Below, one piece after another: positions 47,665 to 59,296 of a stretch of 64,000 nt of DNA. Both the position numbers and the translations under genes were made by a program. Under the pieces are notes generated by a model, which was given only the letters and a program-made list of their open reading frames with translations, made no database searches and was not told the DNA's origin. Position 1 is the stretch's first letter, and the number at the start of each line of letters is the position of its first letter. The stretch is from Takakia lepidozioides. Its lineage: Eukaryota; Streptophyta; Takakiopsida; Takakiales; Takakiaceae. The stretch spans positions 21,762,001 to 21,826,000 of the forward strand of contig CM060733.1 of NCBI GenBank assembly GCA_030704615.1, read 5' to 3'.

Positions 47665-48776
47665 GTGCCTGTAACTTAGTGTTGTTTCCTGAAGTTGAAG
47701 CCGGTCTGCATACTATCCTGCTATACATTGAACAACAACCTCAAGACATTAAATCTTTTGTCTTCAAAATGTTTGTCAAATCAAAAGGAGTTGTATGCTG
47801 CTAGGCCATCCAATCTTAATAAAACAGTCGTTTTCTTAATTTAAATTGTAATTAATTAATATATATTGTTTCCAGTCTAGTAGTTGACCTCAATAAGTGT
47901 GATATTTATAATTGTTATAGTCTGAAATTATGCCATCTTTTTGCTTTCTTTTTCAATTCTTTTGTTTTGTTGTTATATATGTATAAATGTTATGTTTTCT
48001 ATACATTTAAAAAACATAACATTTGAGCACTCCATGCACATTTCATACTCCTCTTCTGATGGAGAGCACCACATGTCAAGCTCATGCTGTCAAGCTTTGC
48101 ACCATAGTAACAAGCGATAAGAAGGCATGTTGAAGGATTGAACACCAGATCATCCCGGTTCTTGCCCACACAAACTCCCAACTGCTCAAGTGCGCCACTT
48201 CATCATTATTTCTGTTAATTATATGTGCAAGTGTTGAGAACCGCACCCCCAGAGGCAAGTGTTGATTAGGGGAAAAATTAAAGACCATGCACAGAGTATC
48301 ATGTATCATTCCTATGTATATTTACTCTACAAAAGATGCAATGGTTGAGGGGGAGGGGACAAATGTGACTAAGGCCCCTGAATCTCACTTTTCTTGAACT
48401 TTGCATATATAATACATGTACGAAATATGACTGGTTTTTCCTTTCGAGAACTAAATGTTGGCATTCACAACAGAACAAATATTTGTCTGCCTCTGTGCAT
48501 GTACAAGGTATGATAAGCCCAAATCGGGGAGGGGAACAGAGATGGTGGTAGACACATTTACACTAGAAAATGCCTTACCAAGTTATCATTTGAAATAAGA
48601 TGAGATTTGATATTGGAAAGATGAATCCATCTAATTCTTTCCTGGCAGCACTGTTTCTCAAATTGTCTGCAGATTCTAGGCAGATTCTCATTCTAGACCG
48701 ATATCTAGAGCAGTCTCTAGTATTACTTCGCGTTGGGTCAGAAAAATAATTCTACATTTAGTTTAGATTCGAGAGC

Positions 48777-49058
48777 TTAGACTAAGCTCGAGGGACCATG
48801 TAGGTCACAGTTTGACAGTTTTCGGACAAATTTCCAACCGCTCCAAGAATCTTCGTACAATTTGTACACCACCACATTACCACCCAATGCCACAAAAATG
48901 AGATGACCTCGTGCACCACACTTGAGGTCAGAGGTGAGGTCTGTAGCAGCTGCTTCGTGGTAGATTATTTCAAAGTCCTTTACTCCAATACGAGTAATCT
49001 GTTGCGATGCACTGCTGTTGCAAGGTTCTGTTGGCTCCTTATTTGATTTTTGTTGCAA
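48777..49058 (-). other. Unrecognised protein-like open frame
   Basis: 93 codons including DFEIIYHEAAATDL and GHLIFVALGGNVVVYKLYED, then WSGWKFVRKLSN. The pattern of short beta-strand-like segments ending in W-x-V vaguely recalls F-box-associated or kelch repeats, but no diagnostic motif is present. No matching flanking exon was found. Confidence 0.2.
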
Positions 49059-49469
49059 GGCACTACTGTTGTGAGGTTCTTAGGCTCGTTCTTTGATAAT
49101 TATTGCAAGGTACTGTAGGTGCCTCGTTCTTTTATATTTGTTACAAGGTACTGTAGGAACTATTGACTTCTTTGTATTGTCAAGTCTCTTTTTGGTGGAA
49201 TTGATTTTTTGTTTCAGAGAGACTTTAAGAAATTCAAAGAGCTTAGGCTTGAGAGAGACAATGGAGTTTTAGTGTGCAAAAAACTAAATATAGAAAGACC
49301 TAGTTAGTTCATATTGGTTGGTTAGAAACATGAGACAAAACAGAGCTTGAATGAAAGACATTTCAGTTATTTTTTGAGTTTGTTTCACGGTTTACAAAGT
49401 ATATTGAGTATGTGTCGTCTACATACCATCCGCTACGAGTGGAATATTTTAAGGGAAGAAATGTTGCAA

Positions 49470-49925
49470 GAAACTTTTGGAATTAATACTCGTACATATT
49501 TCAAATTGGTTTATACTTTTGAGCTCTTAAACCCTTGAGATTTTGAAGATTGGACTGAAAGACGACAAAATTGATCTTCTGTAAACTCACCTGTGAGCAT
49601 CAGTACTAAATTTCTCTTATATATAGTTGGTTTGGAAACAAATTTAAGTGTATACTGAAGTTGGTATATGAGTGTTATCACATATGCTTGTGGGCAGAGA
49701 CTGTAGGCAGAGATAAATGGGCATTAATGAACTTGAGGATCTCCATATAACTCTAATGAAAATAGCTTGGAGGAGGAGGAGTTAATGATTTCTTTGACTA
49801 TGTTGTTGACAATTTTTCCTTTGCTGAATTTGATGTAGTTGTTTTGTTGTCGAAACAGTTTAGCAATAACTTTTAAAAGTAGGTATTGTCAATATTCAAG
49901 GTGTAGGAAGTTGGACAAAACACGA
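49470..49925 (+). repeat. Dispersed repeat, uninterrupted copy
   Basis: Shared with 53215-53690: GGAATTAATACTC, TACTTTTGAGCTCTTAAACC, GACTGAAAGACGA, TTGGTATATGAGTGTT, TTGATGTAGTTGTTTTGTTG. It continues to about 49980 with GTATAGTTTGAGATTAGAGG, which in the second copy resumes only at 55410. Confidence 0.7.
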
Positions 49926-52900
49926 TTGTTCGTTTACTATTTTGTATAGTTTGAGATTAGAGGGGGAAATTACACCTTGTTTTTTATTCACACTATACGA
50001 AAGAGCTTCTAAGAGTGGAACTCCCGAAGAATGTGACGTTTTAGCTTGGTGTACGATTGCATTGTTGACTAAGGCTAGAACATGCTTATTAAGCTATTGG
50101 GGTCATTGCTACCACAACCAATTAGGTCAGTGCTTTGTAGATTTTTTATTTGGCTTCTGTTTATTCTAAGTTGTGGCCACATAGTATATGATCTCGAACT
50201 GCAAGTGTTGAAGCCTTTAGCTAACCATGGAAGCAATTGTTTGTAGGCATATTTCAGCTCAACGACAAGGTGACAAAGAAAGAACGGCTGCGAAGCATAG
50301 TTTCGAAGATATCAATGTCTACAAGAATTCGATACATGTAGGGTGTTGATCCATTACTGTAGAACTCTTAGAGTCCCCATTTTGTGAAATAGATTGGTAG
50401 AAGATATACATTTTTTGAGAAATCTTACATGCACATTTGTACAACAAGTGGATTACGTACCCAAAATTTCCACGATATGTAGAAATGTAGACTAAGACAC
50501 TCTTTTGGATCAATGAGCATTTGGATGCGGTCGGACTATAACAATGTCATTCAACACTAGGCGGTGGTGCAAGGTATTCATCATAATATCATCACGCCAA
50601 TTTGTCGATTTTTTTTTTTATGGAAGTCAAGGTAGCAGTAAATCAGGTCGGATGGTCTAGGGAAGCCAATGTGGAGGATCTTGTCAATGAGATAAAATCA
50701 CTCTTGCAGCAGTAAGATAGACCTGAGCAGGGGAGGGATCTAAGTTATGAGTTTTAGTGTGGTCGCAATCGAGTGGGGTACTTAGGCGTGCTATGTCACC
50801 TTATCTTCATTGTACCTCCGTGCGAACGTTGCATTTGCTAGTTTTATTATTAGGGTTTCCTTTCAGAAGTATCTTGTACGGCGCATTTGTACGCCGCACC
50901 TAAGCTGACAGAAGCAGAAGAAAGAAGAGAACGAGTGAGTATTGACTACTGACTTCAAGAGACGAGAGGTGGATCACATTGAATTGCAAGACCACCTTGA
51001 GCTCGTGGGGAGGGTATCACGCTACATAGCAGCCCTTCCATGACAGTTTTAAGCAATTGACACGTCCATGCAATATTTGTCTTCGTGAGTGAATCCTACA
51101 CAAGCTCAAGGACTCGACAGGGCTTGACCCGCACTGTTTGTTCTCATGAATCATGTGGCAGAATTTGTATGACTGTCTTACGAGAGGAATGGAATGGAAA
51201 GTTGTGCATATCTGCTATACAGGGTTTGAGATGATATAAGGCTCATGCATTGGAAAGCAATTGGTTATATCCTGGATTGTTTTAGATCTGTACCAGATGA
51301 ACTATCAAACATGGTGTCTGGAATTTGGCTACATGAATCCTCCCGCCCACGACGTCTGTCCCTATTAAGAATTTGTTGAATGTCAATGCTCATGAAAGTT
51401 TGATCAGTGTACAATGAAATTGGAGTTCACAATATTCTCTCTAAATTACAACTTGCGGCTGTCTTATCATTCCAATACCATGAGGAAAAATTCCGATTGT
51501 GTCCGTCTCGCTTCTCGATATTTGTCATAACCCCGTCCGAAGTTTTTCCTGGTCTAGAGTACAAGATCGGACATATATTAAAGACTAAAAGCATGATGGT
51601 TAAAGTAATTACTGCGGATACGAGTCAAGTAGTCATTCCCGCGAGGCACAAATAACCAGATCCATTCTACATCGTTATAAAGCTCTAGCTCAGCAAATTA
51701 TACACCGTAAGACAGAAGTTTGTACCTGCAACAAGCAAATGACTAGGTGACTTAGTGACCTGACAGCCATTTCATTTCTACATAGGCCTCATCCTCAAAC
51801 ATAATGCATGTGACCTGACATGGCTCCATCCAACCGTTGATATATCCCCATCAAGGCTAAGGACCAGCCGAGAAGCAGGAAGTTCATAAGGAAAAACGCC
51901 TCGGAATCTCCACGCCGCTCTCAGACTACCACCCTGTGTGTCCATCATCTTCCACAGATGTGAAGAGAAAACTCAAACGGGGCTAAGAAGCTGTGAAAGC
52001 TGAGGTTTGGGGTCGGTTTGCATCCCAACCAAGATGATGAGAGGGATGAAGCCATAGTGTGTCAAAGTTTTGGCCTTCTTCAGTAACCAAGTAGGCCACT
52101 CCTTGAATGCCCTCGATACCGCGCTCCCCTTCCCTGCAAGCATTTTGCAGCCTTCCTCTCCCTCTCTGTCTCTCGGTGGCTCTGTTCAACCGCTGGGACG
52201 CACGACCTAAACCGACGTCAGGAGGATGAGGGTTTCAATCCTGGAAACCAATTGGGCACAAATTCTAACCGTCGTGAAAAGTTTCCCTGCCCATGCCTTA
52301 TTAGGGTTTCTCAGGCCGTAACTCTGTCACGTGTTCCACAAAGGGTTACCTAGTACCTACCTGCCCTTGTGATGGCAACCGTGCGTCGAATGCCTAGCAT
52401 GATTTCATGGGCATCCATGTATCATCCAAATGGGTAAAAATTGACGACTCCTAGGGGCCCGCAACGGTAGTTTTTTTTAAATGAATTAAAAGGGGAGGAA
52501 GCCCTGTAAATCTAAAAGATGGCAATGTTTGCTGGAAAACAAATAAACGAGGAAAAACATTAATAAAGTTAAAATAAAGTGTGTTTAACTGTATTGGGTC
52601 GCTGCGACACCTGCATCGGATGCTGTCGGATGGGGATGAAATCTGAACAAAAATTGGTGTTCCATGGTAACGTAAAGAATTTTCAAAAAAACTTCTTTGT
52701 ATTTTGATGGTGCATACCACACGTAAAGGAACCCTCCTAAATTGTATCTCACAAGTGAGTTACAGAACTCATTTTTTTCTTTTTTTAAAGGCCAAAAATA
52801 TGCTGAAAATGTAATAATGAGAATAATAACCTGTAATACAAGGCCTATTGTTGTGGACGCAAACTCTTCTAAATGCAAATTCACGTAGGCGGCCAGGGAC

Positions 52901-53214
52901 CAAACACATGACAGGCCACGGAGGCTGAGAAAGGGGACAATGCCCCTAACCACGTACCTGACAGTGGGTTACATTTTGTAACCACACTCCAAATGTATAT
53001 ATTGTTTTTCTTTTAGATTTTTAAAAAAAAATCTGTGTAGCAAAATTTCTTTCCATTCAATTTTTTATCACGACGAATAAGTTTGGGTCACAAATCTGCT
53101 TAGGGAGAGCTTATAGTAAAGTGTGATGCTTATCAACAATTTGTTGATAAGCTAAAAAAGGACCTGATAAAATCTTGCCACGTGGCAAAGAAGAACGCAA
53201 TTTTTCTACAAATT
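49926..53214. other. Intergenic; no gene supported
   Basis: Open frames at 51407-51655 (+) and 52585-52953 (-) carry no motif I recognise. 52855-52880 shares about 20 bp (GTTTGCGTCCAC...ATAGGCC) with 55240-55265. Confidence 0.35.
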
Positions 53215-53690
53215 TCTTTAGGTTGGAATTAATACTCATACAAATGTCAAATTGGCTTATACTTTTGAGCTCTTAAACCATGGAGATTTTGAAAATTAGA
53301 CTGAAAGACGATATAATTTATTTTCTGCAAACTCAGCTATGAGCAGCAGTATTAAATTTCTCTTATATAAAGCTGGTTTGGTTTATATAGAGCAGTTTTT
53401 ATGAGTGTTGAATATATGAGTACATACTCAAGTTGGTATATGAGTGTTGTCATATATGGGCAAAGATAAATGAGCATTTTTAATGAACTTGAGGATATTC
53501 ATATAACTCTAATGAAATTAGCTTGGAGGACGAGGAGTTAATGATTTGTTTGACTATGTTGTTGACAATTGATTCTTTGTTGAATTTGATGTAGTTGTTT
53601 TGTTGTCCAAGTAGTTTAGCAAAACTTTTAAAGGTATGATTTGTCAGCATTCATAGTGCAAGAAGTTAGACAGAACAAGGGATTGCTTAA
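53215..53690 (+). repeat. Dispersed repeat, second copy (5' part, split by insertion)
   Basis: Direct copy of 49470-49925 with small indels and an extra ~50 bp around 53380-53430. Homology stops at GATTG near 53688 and resumes at about 55405. Confidence 0.7.
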
Positions 53691-55395
53691 CCGTGAGCAG
53701 AATTCTGCTCACGCTTCAAGATCTTGTCGCCTGTAACCGCGGATGCCTATTCGACTGATAACACCTATTACTGTGTAGACTGGTTATAATTACAAGCTCG
53801 GGTATGGATGCTGCTTGGATGAATGAAGGATGAATGGAGGTTGAATGTTGGTATTACGAATGACACATGGATGAATGAAATAAATATAGTGCAGTGTATT
53901 CTAAAGTATGTTGGCAACAATGAATCCACATTGTTGAATTGATTGAGGAGGGGTATGGATGGTTGATAGTGAGGCTCTTACCCAATTGGAAAGAAGGCAT
54001 AGAGGTGAATTGGTGCTTCATAAATAAACGTTCCAAAACATGCGATTCATTCCGACAAAGAAAATCCACTGCTATAGGAGCTATTGTTAAAAAAAAAGGC
54101 ATAACTGTCTACAAAGACGCTAGCCCTGCTCTTCAGAAAACTATGTCTGTTGTGAAGCACAGAAGGGGGAGATGCTTGTAGATTATATTCCGAAGCCGCA
54201 ACCTCCGCATAAGATGACAAATAAAAATTTGTTGGAGGACTTGGGAAAAAATCCGGGCTGGCAAAGAAAGGTAGAAATCGTGGTGTATTGGGACTCTTGC
54301 ATTCATACACCAATGAGTAAACTTTGTCCGCATGCCAAACGAGTGCACCAAAGATGAATATGAAAACGATGCGTCCTGGGGTCAACGATCATCCTGGGGT
54401 CAACAATCGTACACCAATGAGCAAACTTCTGGTCACCTGGAAGAAGGACATGACAACGAATCATAAGTTATGTAGTTCGAGCAATTTGTCGATGCCATTC
54501 ATCCCATTTGACGACACCTTAATCTGACACATTGGGGGAAAAAAAAATAAAAAATAAAAATAAAAAATTGGTCTGTTGGGTTCAATTCTCATGTTCGGAT
54601 AGGGCAGTGAATTAAGGTATCGTTGATGATACCTTAATCCCCAGCCCCTGTACACACATGCTTACCGCTAAGGCATGTGTTCCATCTTCAATAACATCTA
54701 ATTTGTCACTTTTCGGGGATTGTTTTTTATTTTTTTTCCTGTTGGGTTCAATTCTCAGGTTGGTACAGGGCTGGGAATTAAGATGTCGTTGACGACACCT
54801 TAATCTGCAGCCCCTCCACACACTCACTTACCGGTAATGCATATGCTCCCTGGGTTGAAATGTCATGTGCCCCTGTTCGGAATTGAGCTACCGTTGAGGG
54901 CACCTTTAGGCTTCCCTGTACAAAAATGAACCCCCCCTATGGTTTTATCGTGGGCTGACATGTGCTGAGATGGGCTGCGAGTTAAGCTGTCGTTGACGAC
55001 AGCTTAATGCCTTCTTCCCTGTGCATGCTCATCCCTGATGATATATGTTGTTGCTGTCATCCATGGTTTACTCGTCTGGGCAAATTTTCATCCGATAATT
55101 TTCTAGCGTTCATCCATTCCCATTTGCGTTCATCCCACATACATTCATCTGAAACCTTTTTCATCGCATTTTCGTGCCACATTGTCGTCATAGAGCATGT
55201 TTGTCTTCGATTCGATCGAACGGACATTGTGTGCTTGGAGTGGAGTTCGCGTCCACGACTATAGGCCCACTTGTTCCCTCGGTTTTGGGGTTCGCATCAG
55301 CAGTCTGCTCACGCTTTCAATCTGCTCACGCATCAAGGTATCTGCTCACAGGTTCTGCTCACGCCTTAGCTGCCCTCGACATAACATGATTTTTC
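53691..55395. mobile_element. Putative ~1.7-kb insertion with GTGAGCAG-type termini
   Basis: It interrupts the dispersed repeat. The left end has CGTGAGCAGAATTCTGCTCACG-type palindrome (53692-53713). The right end, 55304-55376, has CTGCTCAC four times, the last in inverted orientation to the left end, giving a TIR-like CGTGAGCAGAA. No transposase seen. Interior frames (for example 53939-54181 +) are unrecognised. Contains the 28-nt hairpin array. Confidence 0.45.
54508..55008 (+). repeat. Array of conserved 28-nt hairpins
   Basis: Perfect or near-perfect hairpins at 54611-54638, 54777-54804 and 54981-55008, plus a half copy at 54508-54526 and a degenerate one near 54885-54908. They share TTAAG, the central CGTTGA and CTTAAT, and their stems keep pairing while bases change. 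The first two lie in longer repeats starting CTGTTGGGTTCAATTCTCA and ending CTTACCG-TAA-GCAT. Confidence 0.7.
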
Positions 55396-56557
55396 CCTCT
55401 ACTGTTATGTATAGTTTGAGATTAGAGGGGGAAACATCTTGTTCTTTGCAAAGGCTGCCTAGTGTTGGCCAGAAGAATGTAGTTGAGGATCAGAAAAGCT
55501 TAGTTGCAAGCCCTTATGAGGATGGGCTCCATCTTTCAGCAATTTAGAGCTTGTACCTTTCGCCTTCTGTCAATGGAAGATAAGTAGCCAAAAATCCTAA
55601 GAAAAATCAAGAATAGCTAATGATCGTGAGCTAATGATGATGTACGAGTAAATCTCCTTCAACTGATATACTCCCAACTGATATAGAATGTTTTAACTAT
55701 TTATTGGCATTTTTTTAATCCCCCACCGAAAATTCTCTAATGAACTAGTTTTTGTGGCATGTTCATAGATAATTGATGGCACTTATTCACCGACCCAACA
55801 TTCAACAATCCTCTGAGTTGATGGCAGCTCCGGACGAAGACATATGCTGAGAAGTGCAATTTGCGAACATCGAGAGAAACAATAAGACGTAGCAATCACT
55901 AGGACTCTCAACAAGACAAGTTGCTGCAGCGAGGATTGCTGATGGCTCTGTAGTGAACTAAGCTGCAGTCTCATGTGCACTGAAACCCTGCAGATGGCCG
56001 GTCCACCATTTCCCCCATTTCCCCGCATTTTCCGCAAATGCTATCCTCCGTCCTCCCTAGCAGCCCCACACACACATGACATGCCATAATAGTATGATGA
56101 TCTTGTGGAGCCACACCTTGGGTTCCTCATCCAAATGCAAGTCATCCCCACTCTGAATCCTTGTTTTCTGCTCCAATAATTCTTTTCCACTCAATGCTTT
56201 GTGAAATAAATCATTAGCATTTAGATATGCTTCAATCACCTTTATGAATCCCATTCCACTTGGTTTGGATGAATTCGGTTTGGGAATAGAGTTCATTTGA
56301 GCATCAATGTGTACCCCTAGAATCGTCGCATAATAAGTTAGCAACAAACATCCTCACAACGCGTTCCGATCAATGCGATTCTCATTCGCGCGCGATGCTC
56401 GCAGCGACGCCACGTTCACATTCTCGCACCCGCAACGGTTATGCCCTCCTCCACGTTCCGTGTTCAAACTCTCACCGGACTCACTACTCACTACCACTCA
56501 CAAAGGCTGGCCAGGGCCGGCGACGAGCGACCTGGAACAGGCGGTGAGTCATGGCAG
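55396..56557. other. Intergenic, distal upstream of ERD15
   Basis: A minus-strand frame at 56057-56347 (GFIKVIEAYLNANDLFHKAL) looks protein-like but is unrecognised and isolated. Otherwise nothing is seen. Confidence 0.3.
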
Positions 56558-56696
56558 CACGTGCTGCACCGCGTGCCATTGGCGATGCATCCCCGGCTCC
56601 CCAGTCCGTTCGATGGGTCACGAGCGGGCGGCAGAGATGCGACCGTGTGTGGCAGCAAAGGAAGGCGCGTGAAATATCGGGGACGATTTACACGTG
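56558..56696 (+). promoter_or_regulatory. Two G-box/ABRE cores upstream of ERD15-like gene
   Basis: CACGTG occurs at 56558-56563 and, as TACACGTGGG, at 56691-56696, about 0.7-0.8 kb before the ATG in a GC-rich segment. ERD15 genes are known as dehydration/ABA-responsive, so ABRE-type sites would fit. Binding is not shown. Confidence 0.4.
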
Positions 56697-57395
56697 GGAT
56701 CTGTCACAGCCAATTGGGAGGCGCCGCGTATGCCCGCTCGCGCTATATTATTGTATTGTCATTGGACCACGCCGCACGTTCTGCGCCTGCCATAGGCCCG
56801 CTGCCTTTTTACCCTCCCTAGTTTTGCCAGTATCTCGTAGTTTCGCCATTATTATGACTCATGGACTTTGCTAGGTTCTGGACGACTCGGGAGGTCTTTG
56901 GGAGTGAATGTGAGAGCGCGGCGATAGACCAAGGCGCCAATAAATAGCCAAAGTAGATGTGAAAATGGAAGGAGTGTTGACGTGTTGACCGGGGTGGAGG
57001 AGCGGGTAGACCGGGGGCGCTGTTTTTACCGGTGGTAGGCGGTCAGAATCGCACCGCGGTCGCAGAAGGGGCAGCGGGTCAGCGTCGTCTGATAAGAAGT
57101 CTTTTGCCCCTTGTTAGTCTCGCAGACCGCCCTCTCTCGGATGTCAAGATTGCTAGCGTTGGTTTTGTTTATCTCGGACTGTGAGGATTCTTCCCCTCTG
57201 CGAGTTTCTGATACGATAAGTGTGTGGAGCGAGCATCTGTGCATCTGTGGAGGTTGAGCAGGGAGTGTTTTGTGTTGTGACGTTCTGCGAGAGTCGAGAA
57301 AGTCGCTAAGGTTGCTTCATTTGCGTTGTGAAGGTTTTTCATTATCTGTTGAGATCGACGGCTACCTTGTCTATGTACCTTGGTGGTGAAATTGC

Positions 57396-58012
57396 ATGAC
57401 CATGGCCGTGAAGAGTCCCATTGCGTCGGCATTGAATCCCAATGCGCCTCTCTTTGTTCCCGCAGCGTATCTTGCGGCAGAGGACTTTTCGCCTGAATGG
57501 TGGAGTCTAGTCCAGACATGTCCTGCATTCCGAGATTACTGGATGAGAGAAAGGTTCGATTGCTTTGAGGAGGAAGACACCTTTGATGCCGACCTGCATG
57601 AGTTTGACGAGATTGACGAGTTTATGGACCTGCAGGAAAATCTTCTGGAAATGGAGGCTGCGCAGCATTCGTTGCACTTCAGCGACGACAATGGTAGGTT
57701 TCCTGACATCCTCCCTTGTGCCGAAGCAGAATGTGTGATAGTTGTCGTTTCCTTCTCTGCTACTGTGACCCGATCCGTCTGTTATGGCCTTTCTGCGCAG
57801 CTGACTCTCTTTCGTTCCGTTTTGAGTCTGCAGGCGTCCGCTCTGAGGATGACGAGGGCCTGAACGCCAACAATTGTAAGGAACTCAAGAAGCAGCAGGC
57901 GTCCCTTTTTGAGCCTCCGTTGAGGTATCATGACAAGATTCCAAGCAAGGCTGCCAGTTCCCCTAGGAAGGGGGCCATACGCCGCATCCAGCAGCCACGT
58001 AACAATGTCTGA
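57396..58012 (+). CDS. ERD15: ERD15-like protein with PAM2 motif
   Basis: Small acidic plant protein (about 158 residues) that binds the MLLE domain of poly(A)-binding protein and is linked to dehydration, ABA and pathogen responses in the family. Exons 57396-57693 and 57834-58012, phase-1 intron of 140 bp. The PAM2 motif [15 protein letters not shown] is at residues about 11-25, followed by the PAE1-type segment [20 protein letters not shown], a Glu/Asp-rich middle ([10 protein letters not shown]) and the basic end [13 protein letters not shown] codons at residues 1 and 3 are both in frame; the second (ACCATGGCC) has the stronger context. Downstream it converges on RAD21. Confidence 0.88.
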
Positions 58013-59296
58013 CGTCGGAAGTAGCGGGTATGCTACCCGGGTACTTGTGAACTTCTATGCTGAAGACTTGTTACGTGAGCAAGACTGCCGCATGTCTCAA
58101 GTCTCCATTCTGTGTAGTTTCAGTCGAATTGCTCTGTAAATTTTTCCAGACTGTAGTCTCGGGGTACTCAGTTGTACATTGTTGTAAACTCTGGGATTGC
58201 AGTGTACCCTTCCATCTTTAAATGAAATTTGTACGATTTGTTTCTTCTTTCCACTAGGTGACTTTGTCTTCGGCCAGATTTGTCCTTGGAGCGGCTGGAA
58301 GGCCTGTATCTATGTTGTTAACCGCTGGAATGGCCAACATAGTTCGATGTCAGCCAATGTGTCATGTCTCTGGTTCTCGTTGTGCTCCTGATACTTCATA
58401 CTGTGTAGGATGTCAGTTGCGGACCGTGTAATGCTGTTACTGAAAGAAGAGTTAGTAGTCTTTTGGACAAACTTCAGGTTCAGGTTTAATTTTTCACGTT
58501 CTAATTCTCAGGATCCTGTTCTGAAATACATCCCACACCAGGACCCTGAACGAGAGAGTTGTCAGATGAAGTGGCACCAGATTCCGCAAGGCATGACTGT
58601 GATTCACCATGTGCTTATATCTAGTTTGGAGATGGTCTCTCGAAGTTCCGAAGAGCATAAAAACAACTCCATAAAGCAATCCTTTCAAATTTAAGTATAT
58701 GAATGTATGGTCACAATTTTACTTGTCCACATTTGCAAGGTTCTTCAAAGATGATGGTATTCAACATGGCATAGCAAGTAGGAAAGGTTGTAGAAAGGTT
58801 CAACCAGTCTGCATGCTTGGATTTGATGCAGATCGACTGATAGCTATTAATTTATCAGGTTTCTAAGTTAGCTGCAGCTTGTTCGCAAATTCCCTGCTGT
58901 GAATTGTCCAGTGTAAGTCTGAGGTTCCAGGACCTGTCAGCTGTCCTGGGTGTTTTCATGTACACCTTTAAGATAAGTGCTTTTCAAACCCAAAACCCAA
59001 AAAAGAAGTCAGTACGCACTAGAGCAGCAAATGCAGTGGCCAACCTGCCAAAGCAGAGAAACACGAGGAGAGCAATTTATACAATGAAATGGTCTAAAGT
59101 ACAAGTATAAGCAATCCCCATTTTTAGCTGACTATGTACTGAGAGAAAGCTGTAAACATAGCTTGCATTATCAGAGACATGGATGAGTGTGGGCACCCGA
59201 TAAATTAGAATGGACCCTATGACCACTCTAGAAGGGACCTTAGTGTGTGTTTACGTGACCAACCTACATAGACTAAATTATATAACAAGGATCTCC
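58013..59296. other. ERD15 3' UTR and convergent spacer
   Basis: Contains the likely ERD15 3' UTR and the RAD21 3' end region. The frame 58410-58694 (+) shows no known motif and is probably chance. Confidence 0.4.

Larger units (their letters stand above)
46721..49469. other. Intergenic; hairpin and a duplicate fragment
   Basis: A strong inverted repeat lies at 47551-47664. 48058-48110 is a short third copy of the 39660-39715 sequence (TGGAGAGCACCACATGTCAAG). A B-box-like minus-strand GGGTTCAATCC occurs near 47316. The frame 48777-49058 (-), with GARGHLIFVALGGNVVVYKL, looks protein-like but I do not recognise it. Confidence 0.4.

Noticed and set aside
52585-52953. 122-residue minus-strand frame with hydrophobic segment
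   Set aside because: No recognised motif, no adjacent exons, and it lies in AT-rich accessory sequence.
58410-58694. Separate small gene downstream of ERD15
   Set aside because: No motif or splice partner; probably chance within the convergent 3' region.
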